NCBI GenBank assembly: GCA_022866015.1
Contig: JALHTX010000117.1
Span: 1 to 5,786, forward strand
Direction of reading: 5' to 3'
Origin: Thermoplasmatota archaeon
Lineage (GTDB): Archaea; Thermoplasmatota; E2; DHVEG-1
DNA: 5,786 nt
The position numbers were made by a program, and so were the translations under genes. Below are positions 1 to 5,786 of the stretch, in pieces. Each line of letters begins with the position of its first letter. The first letter of the stretch is position 1. The notes below the pieces were generated by a model. It saw nothing but the letters and a program-made list of their open reading frames with translations. It searched no databases and was not told the DNA's origin.

Positions 1-401
1 CTACCAGCTCTTCCTGTGATTATATATCCTCTATCACTAGTCTGCTGAACAGAATAACCATTTTCCCACTCTGTTCCTCCAAAAGTCCTATCCCAAACCT
101 TATCACCTTTTACATTGGTTTTTATCAACCACACATCGTCATTTCCAGTGCCATATGAAGATGTCCATCCTGTAATAATATATCCTCCATCAATCGTCTG
201 TTGAACAGAATGCCCATAGTCATTATCTATTCCTCCAAAGGTTTTATCCCATATCTTATTGCCCTCATCATCGGTTTTAATCAACCAAACATCAAAATTA
301 TCAGCATTAACTGGATATGTCGATCCTACGACTATGTATCCTCTATCTGTGGTTTGTTGAACAGAAATACCGTAATCATTAATTGTTCCTCCGAAGGTTT
401 T
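1..401 (-). repeat. 156-bp coding tandem repeat (52-residue units, at least 2.5 copies)
   Basis: Units begin at codons 401, 245 and 89, exactly 156 bases apart; the third unit is cut by the window edge. Each has TFGG, then Y-G-x-S-V-Q-Q-T or N-G-Y-S-V-Q-Q-T, then G-Y-I-x-x-G. The two full units also share DVWLIKT and W-D just before the next TFGG. Such repeats are common in large secreted archaeal and bacterial proteins and usually build beta-propeller blades; the fold here is inferred. More units probably lie beyond base 1. Confidence 0.85.
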
Positions 402-1460
402 CATCCATCTCTTATACATTAGTAATGGAAATATCGGTAAAGTAACTGGTGCAGTATCAAACTTCAGCACTCTAGTGGAATCAGAGGCAATATTATTAAA
501 ATTATCAAATGCTATCGCTTCAATTTTATAAAAACCAAAAGAAAAATCATCCCAGTTACAAATATATGTATCATTATAAATATTAGCTACAATTTTATTA
601 CCGATCTTTAATTGGGTATTTTTGATGCCTGATTCAGAATCTTTTATATTAATTTCAATTTCAATATTTCCAAAAATTAAAGGCATAAGAAAAGAAATCA
701 TTTCTCTATTTGTAAGATATATTGAATCTATAGGTTTTTTAATAGTAACAACAGGGAGTGTTTTATCCAGTAAAGGAAATAAATCTATATTATCCCCACC
801 AGGAATATTATATGGTACATCAGAAATGCAATCATTATTAATATCAATAAAATTACTATCATTCCAATAATTTCCCTTATTTAATTTATTATTATACCAA
901 AAATTTTTTCCTTCATCAAAAGCATTATTTAAATTGGCAAACGAATTAGAATAGAATTGATTGTTAACACTATAATCATCAACATCCACACCATAACTAA
1001 AAGGATTTCCCCCACCATTTCTCGAAATCAAATTATTTGTTAATATATTATTACTTGAGTCCGAAAAGCAAAAACCATCACCACAATTGTCGATAATCTT
1101 ATTATTATCAAAAGAATTATTATCACATGAACCACTTAATACACCAGAAAAATTATTACCCCTTATATTATTATTAATAAATGTATTATTATTACATGAA
1201 AGTCTTAATGTAATACCCCAACGATTGTTTTCAATTTTATTATTTTCAATAGTATTATTTGCACATCTATAATCAAATAATAATCCTGTTCCAGTGTTAT
1301 TTTTAATAATATTATTAATTATTAAATTCCCATTACAATTATTAAAAATAATAATATTAATCCCCAGTTTTTCTTTTTGAATCAACTTATTGGTATCTAA
1401 TATATTATTATTACAATTTGTATCTAAAAATATACTAAATGGCCAATTCATTATATTATT
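1..1460 (-). CDS. Continuation of the NosD-like protein: end of beta-helix, Ig-like segment, beta-propeller-type repeats (runs off the window)
   Basis: This stretch directly follows the TAA at 1463-1461, in the same frame, and is open to base 1 (486 codons read by hand, no stop). Counting from the ATG at 2861, residues 468 to about 700 finish the beta-helix: more N-x-I repeats, then the NosD end motif GNYWND (residue 663 on), DINND, DVPYNIPGG and NIDLFPLLD. Residues 702 to about 810 look like an Ig-like strand domain (LPVVTIKKP, IEINIKDSESGI, YKIEAIAFD). From residue 821, 52-residue repeats start KTFGG, then SVQQT, RGYI or GGYI, and DVWLIKT. The first ATG after the stop is at 1451, but it has no purine-rich ribosome site and no signal peptide, so independent expression as a secreted protein is doubtful. 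I read it as the second half of the 2861-1461 gene, with its true C-terminus outside the window. An annotation pipeline may list it as a separate CDS or a pseudogene. Confidence 0.82.
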
Positions 1461-1463
1461 TTA
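1461..1463 (-). other. In-frame TAA interrupting the NosD-like gene
   Basis: The codons around the stop read ESLNNIIY, TAA, NNIMNWPF. If the stop counts as one residue, the distance from the anchoring Asn of this beta-helix turn to that of the next (in CNNNIL) is 22 residues, the same as in undamaged turns (22-23). That fits a single-base substitution, for example from AAA, GAA, CAA or TTA, rather than an insertion or deletion. TAA is not a known selenocysteine or pyrrolysine codon. Confidence 0.8.
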
Positions 1464-2861
1464 ATAGATAATATTATTCAAGGATTCTTTTAAATAAACT
1501 GCATATGCCTCCTCATATTCAAAAAAATTTTGGTAATTATTAATAGTATTATTTATTATTTTATTATTATATGATTGATATAAGGAGATGCCATTAAGTG
1601 AAACATTATGATAATAAAACATACAATTAATACTATTATTTTCAATGAAATTATTAGTACAAGAGTCCAACGAGATGCCAACTGTTTTAATTACTTTAAT
1701 TGTATTATTTGTTATGATATTATCATTAGATTGATAATCTAGAGAAATTCCATAGGCACTAGAAATATTATTTTTATAAATAAAATTATTCTCGCTTTTT
1801 CCAAGAAATAGACCATAACCATTATAATTTTTAATATAATTATTCATGATTGTGTTATAATTTGAATTATAAAAGCATAATGGTTGATTTGAAGGTTCTA
1901 TTGAAATATTTGTAAAAGAATTATTTTTTATTTCATTATAATCTGAATTCCATTGTCGAATTGGTCGTTTAAATTCATTAAAATTGTTATCTCGAATTTT
2001 ATTATAACTACAATTTTTTTGATAGATTCCAACATTTCCATTATAAAAATAATTGTCAAGAATTAAATTCATGTTTGAATCGTCATTTAGATCAATAGCA
2101 GCTTGGTTACATATTTCAAATATGTTGTCACTAATATTATTATTTGAGGACTTAATTAAGAATATATCAATTTCCATGGTATAAAAAATATGATTAGAGT
2201 TAATCGTATTTTGTATTGAATTCTTAATCACAATCCCATTTTCCCAGTTTCTATTTATCCAATTATTATCGATAGTATTTTGGAAGCAATAATTTAATTC
2301 AATTCCATTTTTATTATAAAAAAATTGATTTAGATATATAGTATTTTTTGATGAGGCGTTTAAATGTATACCTATGTTGTTATCTTCGATATTATTATTT
2401 TCTAGAGTTATATTGGTACAATTTTTTAATAATATACCAATACCGTTATCGGTGATTTTATCATTGATAATAGATACATTGAAAATTTTATGATTATCAT
2501 TAATATTAATTCCCGCTGAATTAGCTCCACTATTTTGAATCGTGAAATTACTTATATTAATCCATGAGTCAGTAACTTGTATAACATTATCTTTCTTATT
2601 TCCACTAATAATTGTTGATTCTCTATCTTCTCCTATAAGATTGATTTTTTTATTGATTTTTATATTCTCATAATATGTTCCATTGTACACAAAAACAGTA
2701 TCACCTAGATTTGCAGCATCAATAGCATCTTGTATACTCTCACCAGGATGTACATAGATAGTAGTTTCACTTGCTTTCACATTTTCAACAGGAAAAACAA
2801 CAGTTATACAGGAAGTTATTAGCATTATACAAATAAAAATTATTCCTATCCTTTTCCTCAT
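1461..2861 (-). CDS. Secreted NosD-like right-handed beta-helix protein, N-terminal part (ends at an in-frame TAA)
   Basis: This is a 466-residue product exported from the cell. Residues 1-30 look like a signal peptide: MRKR, a hydrophobic core, then a possible cleavage site after VKA. ITSC at 15-18 also fits a lipobox, so a lipid anchor at Cys18 is possible. Residues 34-80 (IYVHPGESIQDAIDAA, GDTVFV, GTYYENI, LIGE) are the usual opening of NosD/pectin-lyase-like beta-helices. From about residue 100 to the end, turns of 22-23 residues repeat with the pattern N-x-I-x-x-N-x-I then G-I-x-L, i.e. PbH1 repeats. The family is typically surface or carbohydrate-related; no catalytic residues are assignable and no nos genes are nearby, so copper-enzyme maturation is not implied. 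I chose the ATG at 2861 because it follows GGGGG by eight bases and begins the signal peptide directly; a TTG at 2900 would add 13 polar residues and lacks a ribosome site. The frame continues beyond the stop (see the 1-1460 entry). Confidence 0.85.
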   Translation of the reverse strand: MRKRIGIIFICIMLITSCITVVFPVENVKASETTIYVHPGESIQDAIDAANLGDTVFVYNGTYYENIKINKKINLIGEDRESTIISGNKKDNVIQVTDSWINISNFTIQNSGANSAGININDNHKIFNVSIINDKITDNGIGILLKNCTNITLENNNIEDNNIGIHLNASSKNTIYLNQFFYNKNGIELNYCFQNTIDNNWINRNWENGIVIKNSIQNTINSNHIFYTMEIDIFLIKSSNNNISDNIFEICNQAAIDLNDDSNMNLILDNYFYNGNVGIYQKNCSYNKIRDNNFNEFKRPIRQWNSDYNEIKNNSFTNISIEPSNQPLCFYNSNYNTIMNNYIKNYNGYGLFLGKSENNFIYKNNISSAYGISLDYQSNDNIITNNTIKVIKTVGISLDSCTNNFIENNSINCMFYYHNVSLNGISLYQSYNNKIINNTINNYQNFFEYEEAYAVYLKESLNNIIY

Positions 2862-2874
2862 CTTTTTTTCCCCC
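2862..2874 (-). promoter_or_regulatory. Ribosome binding site deciding the ATG start at 2861
   Basis: On the minus strand, GGGGG (2874-2870) followed by AAAAAAAG precedes the ATG. It is the only G-rich tract near either candidate start, so it favours 2861 over the TTG at 2900. Confidence 0.5.
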
Positions 2875-2904
2875 GCATTAGAAAAATAATTCCTGTCCAA
2901 CAGC

Positions 2905-2999
2905 AGAGTATAGATTATCTTATTTTAAATATTTTGAAATTTATATGTAACAAAATTAAAAAAATATAGTATAAAAATAACAATTTGTAATACTGATTT
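2905..2999 (-). promoter_or_regulatory. Putative promoter region of the NosD-like gene, homologous to 4942-5036
   Basis: This block aligns without gaps to 4942-5036: 77 of 95 bases match by hand count (49 of 57 in the distal part 2943-2999, 28 of 38 in the proximal part). On the minus strand it holds, in order, an ACAA-A-TTGT inverted repeat (2988-2980), TTTTTATACTAT (2977-2966), a run of seven T (2964-2958) and an ATTTAAAATA box (2930-2921). Either AT box could be the archaeal TATA element. With the proximal box, transcription would begin near 2900, about where the homology to the other copy ends, leaving a leader of about 40 bases. The T run lies just past the UPF0058 stop and may also terminate that transcript. 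Confidence 0.5.
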
Positions 3000-3008
3000 C
3001 ATTTCAAC
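2978..3008 (-). repeat. 31-bp direct repeat copy downstream of the UPF0058 gene
   Basis: Its plus-strand sequence matches 3363-3394 at 28 positions with one single-base gap, including the shared string ending in CATTTCAAC. It overlaps the last codons and the TGA stop of the UPF0058 gene and is continuous with the promoter-like block 2905-2999. With its partner it brackets the UPF0058 gene. Confidence 0.6.
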
Positions 3009-3307
3009 AAAAGCATAAATCCTTTCTCTTTTTCAGTCATAAAACGTTCTGATATTTGACCAAGTCTGTTAGAAACCTTTTCTAAACCTGGAAAATTATT
3101 ATAAGATAAAAGATTTGCAATTCCCCTACTAAGTGTAAATATAGCAAGTTTATGTTCTCTCTTAGATTTATAGATATGATATGGTGTAACATTTAATTTG
3201 TCATAAGACTGAAATTCCCGCCCATCATAATTATCAACCATGTCCTCTAGATGGTTTTTTAATTGCAATAAAAACATGTGAAATTGAATAAGCTCATCTT
3301 TTTGCAT
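2999..3307 (-). CDS. UPF0058 family protein (archaeal, function unknown)
   Basis: This is a complete 102-residue, probably cytoplasmic protein of archaeal family UPF0058. Two stretches support the call: the N-terminal M-x-K-x-E/D-L-I-x-x-H pattern with an amphipathic helix (residues 1-22), and the central segment TPYHIYKSKREHKLAIFTLS (residues 41-60) with His44 and His52. Its length is usual for the family. There is no signal peptide or membrane segment. The family has no established function; metal binding is sometimes suggested, and His10, His44 and His52 would be candidates, but that is not shown here. The start is well supported by GAGGGAG five bases before the ATG. It lies 218 bases after the kinase gene and 137 bases before the NosD-like gene, with its own promoter-like sequences, so it is probably transcribed separately. 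Near-identical 31-bp repeats bracket it. Confidence 0.85.
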   Translation of the reverse strand: MQKDELIQFHMFLLQLKNHLEDMVDNYDGREFQSYDKLNVTPYHIYKSKREHKLAIFTLSRGIANLLSYNNFPGLEKVSNRLGQISERFMTEKEKGFMLLLK

Positions 3308-3310
3308 ATT

Positions 3311-3319
3311 CTCTCCCTC
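3311..3319 (-). promoter_or_regulatory. Strong Shine-Dalgarno site of the UPF0058 gene
   Basis: The minus strand reads GAGGGAGAG, with GAGGGAG ending five bases before the ATG at 3307. It is the best ribosome site in the window and fixes this start. Confidence 0.7.
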
Positions 3320-3362
3320 AAACCATTATCTCAAAACAACTAATTCTTAATAAACCTCCCCT

Positions 3363-3394
3363 TAACAATTGTTTATACTGATTTTCATTTCAAC
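3363..3394 (-). repeat. Partial copy of the shared upstream element, with AACAATTGTT palindrome
   Basis: It matches 2978-3008 at 28 positions plus one inserted base, and more loosely 5016-5043. It contains the perfect palindrome AACAATTGTT (3364-3373) and lies 56 bases upstream of the UPF0058 start. A GTTTATTAAG box (3355-3346, minus strand) immediately downstream could be a TATA element. The repeat may be an operator or a remnant of a duplication. Confidence 0.55.
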
Positions 3395-3416
3395 GTTACT
3401 ACACTCCCGTTTTCTC

Positions 3417-3426
3417 TATATTAAAA
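3417..3426 (-). promoter_or_regulatory. Candidate TATA box for the UPF0058 gene
   Basis: The minus strand reads TTTTAATATA, a good match to archaeal TATA boxes. Initiation about 25 bases downstream would give a leader of roughly 90 bases containing the 3363-3394 repeat. The box at 3355-3346 is the competing candidate. Confidence 0.35.
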
Positions 3427-3456
3427 TTAAGCCTACTCCTCGGTAGGTGAATTAAT
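3426..3456 (-). other. Imperfect hairpin in the kinase/UPF0058 intergenic region
   Basis: Plus-strand CCTAC (3432-3436) pairs with GTAGG (3443-3447) around a six-base loop. Outer ATTAA (3426-3430) pairs with TTAAT (3452-3456) across an asymmetric bulge. It could be an RNA structure at the end of the kinase transcript or an operator. There is no long T run after it on the minus strand, so I do not call it a terminator. The rest of 3457-3525 shows nothing I can name. Confidence 0.25.
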
Positions 3457-3525
3457 ATATTAGTTTTGCTCTAGAAATGAAAAGGAGAATACGTTCTGTG
3501 TTTATTTGATTTGACTTTAAAAATT

Positions 3526-4905
3526 CTACTTTACGAGATTAATTTTAATTTCTTTCACGAGATTAATGGGCAGTGTAAAACTAAACGTGCTTCCTTTGCC
3601 TATTTTGCTATCAACCCATATCTGCCCCCCATATGCTTCAACGATAGTTTTTGAGATGGGAAGCCCAAGTCCAGTTCCCTTTATATTTTTATTCCGAATT
3701 GATTCAGATTGGAAAAACATCTCAAAGATTTTTTCATGCTCATTTTTGGGTATACCCAATCCGTAATCCTGAATTTCAAATAGGATATACTCGTTTTTTT
3801 TCTTCACATTAATATTGATTAATGCCCCTTCAGGTGAAAATTTAATGGCGTTACCAATGATATTTATCAGGACTTGTTTTATCTTATCAGCATCAATATT
3901 AAGTGGTGGTAATCCTTCTGTCAATCGGACATCTATTTTAATTTTTTTTGAATCTGCCAACGGGCATATTATATCCATAGTATCTTTGATTAGACTCTTT
4001 ATAGGAATCTTCTCTACCATGAATTTCATTGTGCCTGCTTGTAGTTGCGCTAAACTAAGATAATTATTAGTTAAGTGTTCCAAAAAATCAGTATTGCGTT
4101 TCAGGATCTCGAGAGCCTTCTTTTGTTGCTCATTAATTGTACCGAGTTGTTCTTTTATCAACATTTGAGTGTAGCCTTTAATTGAAGTTAAAGGTGTTTT
4201 TATCTCATGGGATGATATGTTAAAAAAGGTATCCTTGGCTGCTCCCTGTTTTATTAATTCAATATTTTCGCCTTTAATGTGAGATTGGATTTCGAGTAAC
4301 TTATCTACCATATCTATAAAACTCTTTGCATATATCCATTTCTCGTTACGCTTGATTAGAGCATATTGATGATTTTCTATAACGTCAATAATTTCTTTTG
4401 CTCCAATTTTTTTAAGAGGGTACGAACAGACAGTTAAAAACTTTTTATTGAACATTGTATTTCCAAGCTCAAATTCATAATCCTTAAAGGCTCTCCACCG
4501 ATTCGTTCCAAGCCATGAAAGGTCACCTTCGCCCCTTAATCCATCAAATCCTGCAGATAGAGCTTTGTCAAGCATCTTTCTTAAATTCGTAATAACTGCG
4601 TCCCCATCGAATCTCCCTTTATTTAAATAACATTCAGAATGTGAAAGAATCTCGATTTGTCTCTTCCGTTGATAATAATCTAGATTGGGTATCGCTGTTT
4701 GTAAAATCTCGAATGCCTTTTCCTGCTCAAGGTCTTTAGGAATAACCCACAAGCAAAATTCATTATTTTCTAAACCAGTTTTGAAATATGGTTTTATAAT
4801 ATCAAAGTAGTCATTGATAGAGTCATAAAAAGAACAGAGGTGTGTCCCCCAAGGTACTTCCCCGATTACCTCGAGACCTAGTTTTCTTGAATTTGTGTTT
4901 TTCAT
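3526..4905 (-). CDS. MEDS-domain sensor histidine kinase (cytosolic)
   Basis: A complete 459-residue two-component sensor kinase without signal peptide or membrane segments. Residues 18-185 form a MEDS domain: GTHLCSFYD at 20-28 with His22 and Cys24, CLWVIP at 51-56, a segment around GRFDG (97-101), and GLRGEGDLSW at 122-131. MEDS, as in DcmR, is predicted to sense simple hydrocarbon derivatives in methylotrophs and methanogens; the ligand here is unknown. A helical linker (190-228) leads to HisKA with SHEIKTPL and phosphoacceptor His233. The HATPase domain has the N box (Asn348, Asn352 in NIIGNAIKF), G1 DYGLGIP (380-386), an F box near EKIFEMFF, and G2 GTGLGL (410-415). All catalytic motifs are intact, so autophosphorylation is expected. 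No receiver domain or response regulator is visible in the window, so its partner is unknown. AAGGA five bases before the ATG supports the start. The last 13 residues are a short duplication. Confidence 0.95.
   Translation of the reverse strand: MKNTNSRKLGLEVIGEVPWGTHLCSFYDSINDYFDIIKPYFKTGLENNEFCLWVIPKDLEQEKAFEILQTAIPNLDYYQRKRQIEILSHSECYLNKGRFDGDAVITNLRKMLDKALSAGFDGLRGEGDLSWLGTNRWRAFKDYEFELGNTMFNKKFLTVCSYPLKKIGAKEIIDVIENHQYALIKRNEKWIYAKSFIDMVDKLLEIQSHIKGENIELIKQGAAKDTFFNISSHEIKTPLTSIKGYTQMLIKEQLGTINEQQKKALEILKRNTDFLEHLTNNYLSLAQLQAGTMKFMVEKIPIKSLIKDTMDIICPLADSKKIKIDVRLTEGLPPLNIDADKIKQVLINIIGNAIKFSPEGALININVKKKNEYILFEIQDYGLGIPKNEHEKIFEMFFQSESIRNKNIKGTGLGLPISKTIVEAYGGQIWVDSKIGKGSTFSFTLPINLVKEIKINLVK
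3529..3567 (-). repeat. 24-bp tandem duplication at the kinase C-terminus
   Basis: Codons for INLVKEIK (3567-3544) are followed by INLVK (3543-3529) and the TAG stop. The repeated 15 bases differ at two positions. It looks like replication slippage near the stop, outside the catalytic domain. Confidence 0.6.
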
Positions 4906-4941
4906 TTTTTCCTTACTTCCAAAATAACTTGTTTATAAAAT

Positions 4942-5036
4942 AGTGTATATATTATTTTAATTTAAATCTTACGAGAAATATATGCAACAAAATAAAAAAA
5001 AGATAGTATAAAAACAACAAATTGTTAAATTGATTT
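4942..5036 (-). promoter_or_regulatory. Putative promoter region of the kinase gene, homologous to 2905-2999
   Basis: This is the second copy of the 95-base upstream element. On the minus strand it carries AACAA-T-TTGTT (5026-5016), TTTTTATACTAT (5014-5003), a run of eight T (5001-4994) and ATTTAAATTA (4967-4958). It stops 36 bases before the kinase ATG, much as the other copy stops 43 bases before the NosD-like ATG. Likely elements are a TATA box near 4963 and an upstream operator; weaker similarity continues to about 5043. Confidence 0.5.
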
Positions 5037-5043
5037 AATTTTA

Positions 5044-5060
5044 CAAAAAAAAGAAAAAAG
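5044..5060 (-). terminator. Oligo-T terminator of the PKD gene
   Basis: On the minus strand the sequence is CTTTTTTCTTTTTTTTG, starting 15 bases after the PKD gene stop. Archaeal RNA polymerase typically terminates at such T tracts without needing a hairpin. Confidence 0.6.
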
Positions 5061-5075
5061 ATTAGATTTGGTTTT

Positions 5076-5786
5076 TTATATTTCCTGCAAATTTAGGTAT
5101 AATGATCCCAGTGCAAAAGCTGTATATTGTTTTTGTATGTCTGCTGCTTTTACTATAATATTAACCTCTCCTATTGCTATTGAAAATCCTAGTCTTACGG
5201 TTTCTTGTGTATTTGCATAGATTATACCAGTATTTTCTCCCCCGAGGAATACGTTGCCTTCTACTGTGATATCCCAGTGACAATCGTTTTCACCAGCATT
5301 TATGGTGGCTTTTATTCCTAGTCCTGCTTTTACATCTTTGATTTCTGCTAGTTCAATAATGTTTTCTTTATCTACTGTTATTTTTGCTGTGTCCTGGGCG
5401 GTTTTTTGTTTGCTATCTGTTACTGTAATGGTTACTGTATAAACTCCTAGGTTATTGTATATGTGTATGGGGTTGGTTTCTTGTGATGTTGATCCATCTC
5501 CGAAATCCCAGTTTACAATATATGGTGGTGTACCACCTTTAATACTAACTACAAACATAGTTTCTACTCCAACCAAGGTGTTTGCATCGTTAATAGTTAC
5601 GAATAGTTCATCGATATCGTATACTGTTACTTGTGCTGTATCTGTTGCTGTTTCTCCATCTGATATTACAGTTAGTTTTGCAGTATAAGTGCCTGGTTCT
5701 GTATAGGTGTGTATTGGGTTTTGCATGTTGCTATCTGCTGTTTTATCTCCGAAGTTCCAATGCCAGGTATATTCTCCTTTTCCTCC
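5076..5786 (-). CDS. PKD-repeat surface protein, C-terminal part (start outside window)
   Basis: The frame is open to base 5786, so 236 C-terminal residues are visible. The Met codon at 5726 lies inside a PKD repeat and is not the start. Repeat 1, cut at its N-terminus, has WNFGD (residues 10-14), NPIHTY and GTYTAKLTV, ending near 57. Repeat 2 (about 58-138) has PPYIVNWDFGDGS, NPIHIY and GVYTVTITVTD. PKD domains are Ig-like beta-sandwiches in extracellular adhesins, S-layer proteins and exported enzymes. The last hundred residues (139-236) hold AGLGIKATI, HWDITVEG, NTGIIYA and YTAFALGSLYLNL. I recall a similar non-PKD tail ending PKD proteins of Thermoplasmatota-like archaea, but cannot name it as a defined domain. 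No C-terminal membrane anchor or sorting signal is present. It is followed by a T-rich terminator, so it is probably not co-transcribed with the kinase. Confidence 0.9.
   Translation of the reverse strand, partial: GGKGEYTWHWNFGDKTADSNMQNPIHTYTEPGTYTAKLTVISDGETATDTAQVTVYDIDELFVTINDANTLVGVETMFVVSIKGGTPPYIVNWDFGDGSTSQETNPIHIYNNLGVYTVTITVTDSKQKTAQDTAKITVDKENIIELAEIKDVKAGLGIKATINAGENDCHWDITVEGNVFLGGENTGIIYANTQETVRLGFSIAIGEVNIIVKAADIQKQYTAFALGSLYLNLQEI

Noticed and set aside
1..401. CRISPR-like or mobile repeat array
   Set aside because: The 156-base period is a whole number of codons and encodes conserved 52-residue units, so it is protein repeat structure.
201..422. Short plus-strand open frame opposite the propeller repeats
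   Set aside because: It is antisense to clear 52-residue repeats with recognisable motifs; its repeated peptide only mirrors those repeats.
622..1272. Plus-strand open frames of 82 and 61 codons
   Set aside because: They are hydrophobic low-complexity shadows of the Asn-rich beta-helix coding strand, with no ribosome sites.
1449..1451. Independent gene starting at the ATG at 1451
   Set aside because: There is no ribosome site or signal peptide, and the sequence begins mid-turn in a beta-helix already in register with the upstream half.
1461..1463. Recoded stop (selenocysteine or pyrrolysine)
   Set aside because: The codon is TAA; known recoding uses TGA or TAG.
2862..2900. TTG start at 2900 for the NosD-like gene
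   Set aside because: It has no ribosome site and would place 13 polar residues before the signal peptide; the ATG at 2861 has a G-rich site and a normal signal peptide.
3566..4063. Plus-strand open frames opposite the kinase
   Set aside because: They lie antisense to the intact HisKA and HATPase coding sequence and show no family features.
5455..5688. Plus-strand open frame opposite the PKD repeats
   Set aside because: It is antisense to two clear PKD domains.

Overview
The window looks archaeal, most likely a euryarchaeon in the broad sense and possibly Thermoplasmatota. The evidence is a UPF0058 protein (an archaeal family), a MEDS-domain histidine kinase, two secreted or surface proteins of types common in these archaea (NosD-like beta-helix and PKD-repeat), very AT-rich DNA, and T-rich terminator-like tracts with TATA-like boxes. 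The phylum guess is inference from remembered families, not a search.

Every gene I can support is on the minus strand, so reading order runs from high to low coordinates. (1) 5786-5076 is the C-terminal end of a PKD-repeat surface protein that starts outside the window. (2) 4905-3526 is a complete soluble histidine kinase: MEDS sensor, HisKA, HATPase. (3) 3307-2999 is a 102-aa UPF0058 protein. (4) 2861-1461, continuing in the same frame to base 1, is a long secreted protein with a signal peptide, a NosD-type beta-helix, an Ig-like segment, and 52-residue tandem repeats that probably form a beta-propeller. One in-frame TAA at 1463-1461 cuts this gene in two. I translated the remaining 1460 bases by hand and found no other stop. 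The beta-helix pitch and the NosD C-terminal motif run on past the stop, so I read it as one gene with a single nonsense lesion, a sequence error, or a tolerated stop.

The intergenic DNA is not featureless. The regions upstream of the kinase and of the beta-helix gene are homologous: 2905-2999 and 4942-5036 align without gaps over 95 bases, about 81% identical by hand count, and both end about 40 bases before a start codon. Part of the same element recurs upstream of the UPF0058 gene, at 3363-3394. All three copies contain an inverted repeat AACAA-(0 or 1)-TTGTT or a slightly degenerate form of it. This suggests that the three genes whose 5' ends are visible share a promoter or operator, perhaps a small regulon linking a cytosolic small-molecule sensor to surface proteins. 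That link is inference. No RNA genes, CRISPR arrays, transposases or plus-strand genes were found.
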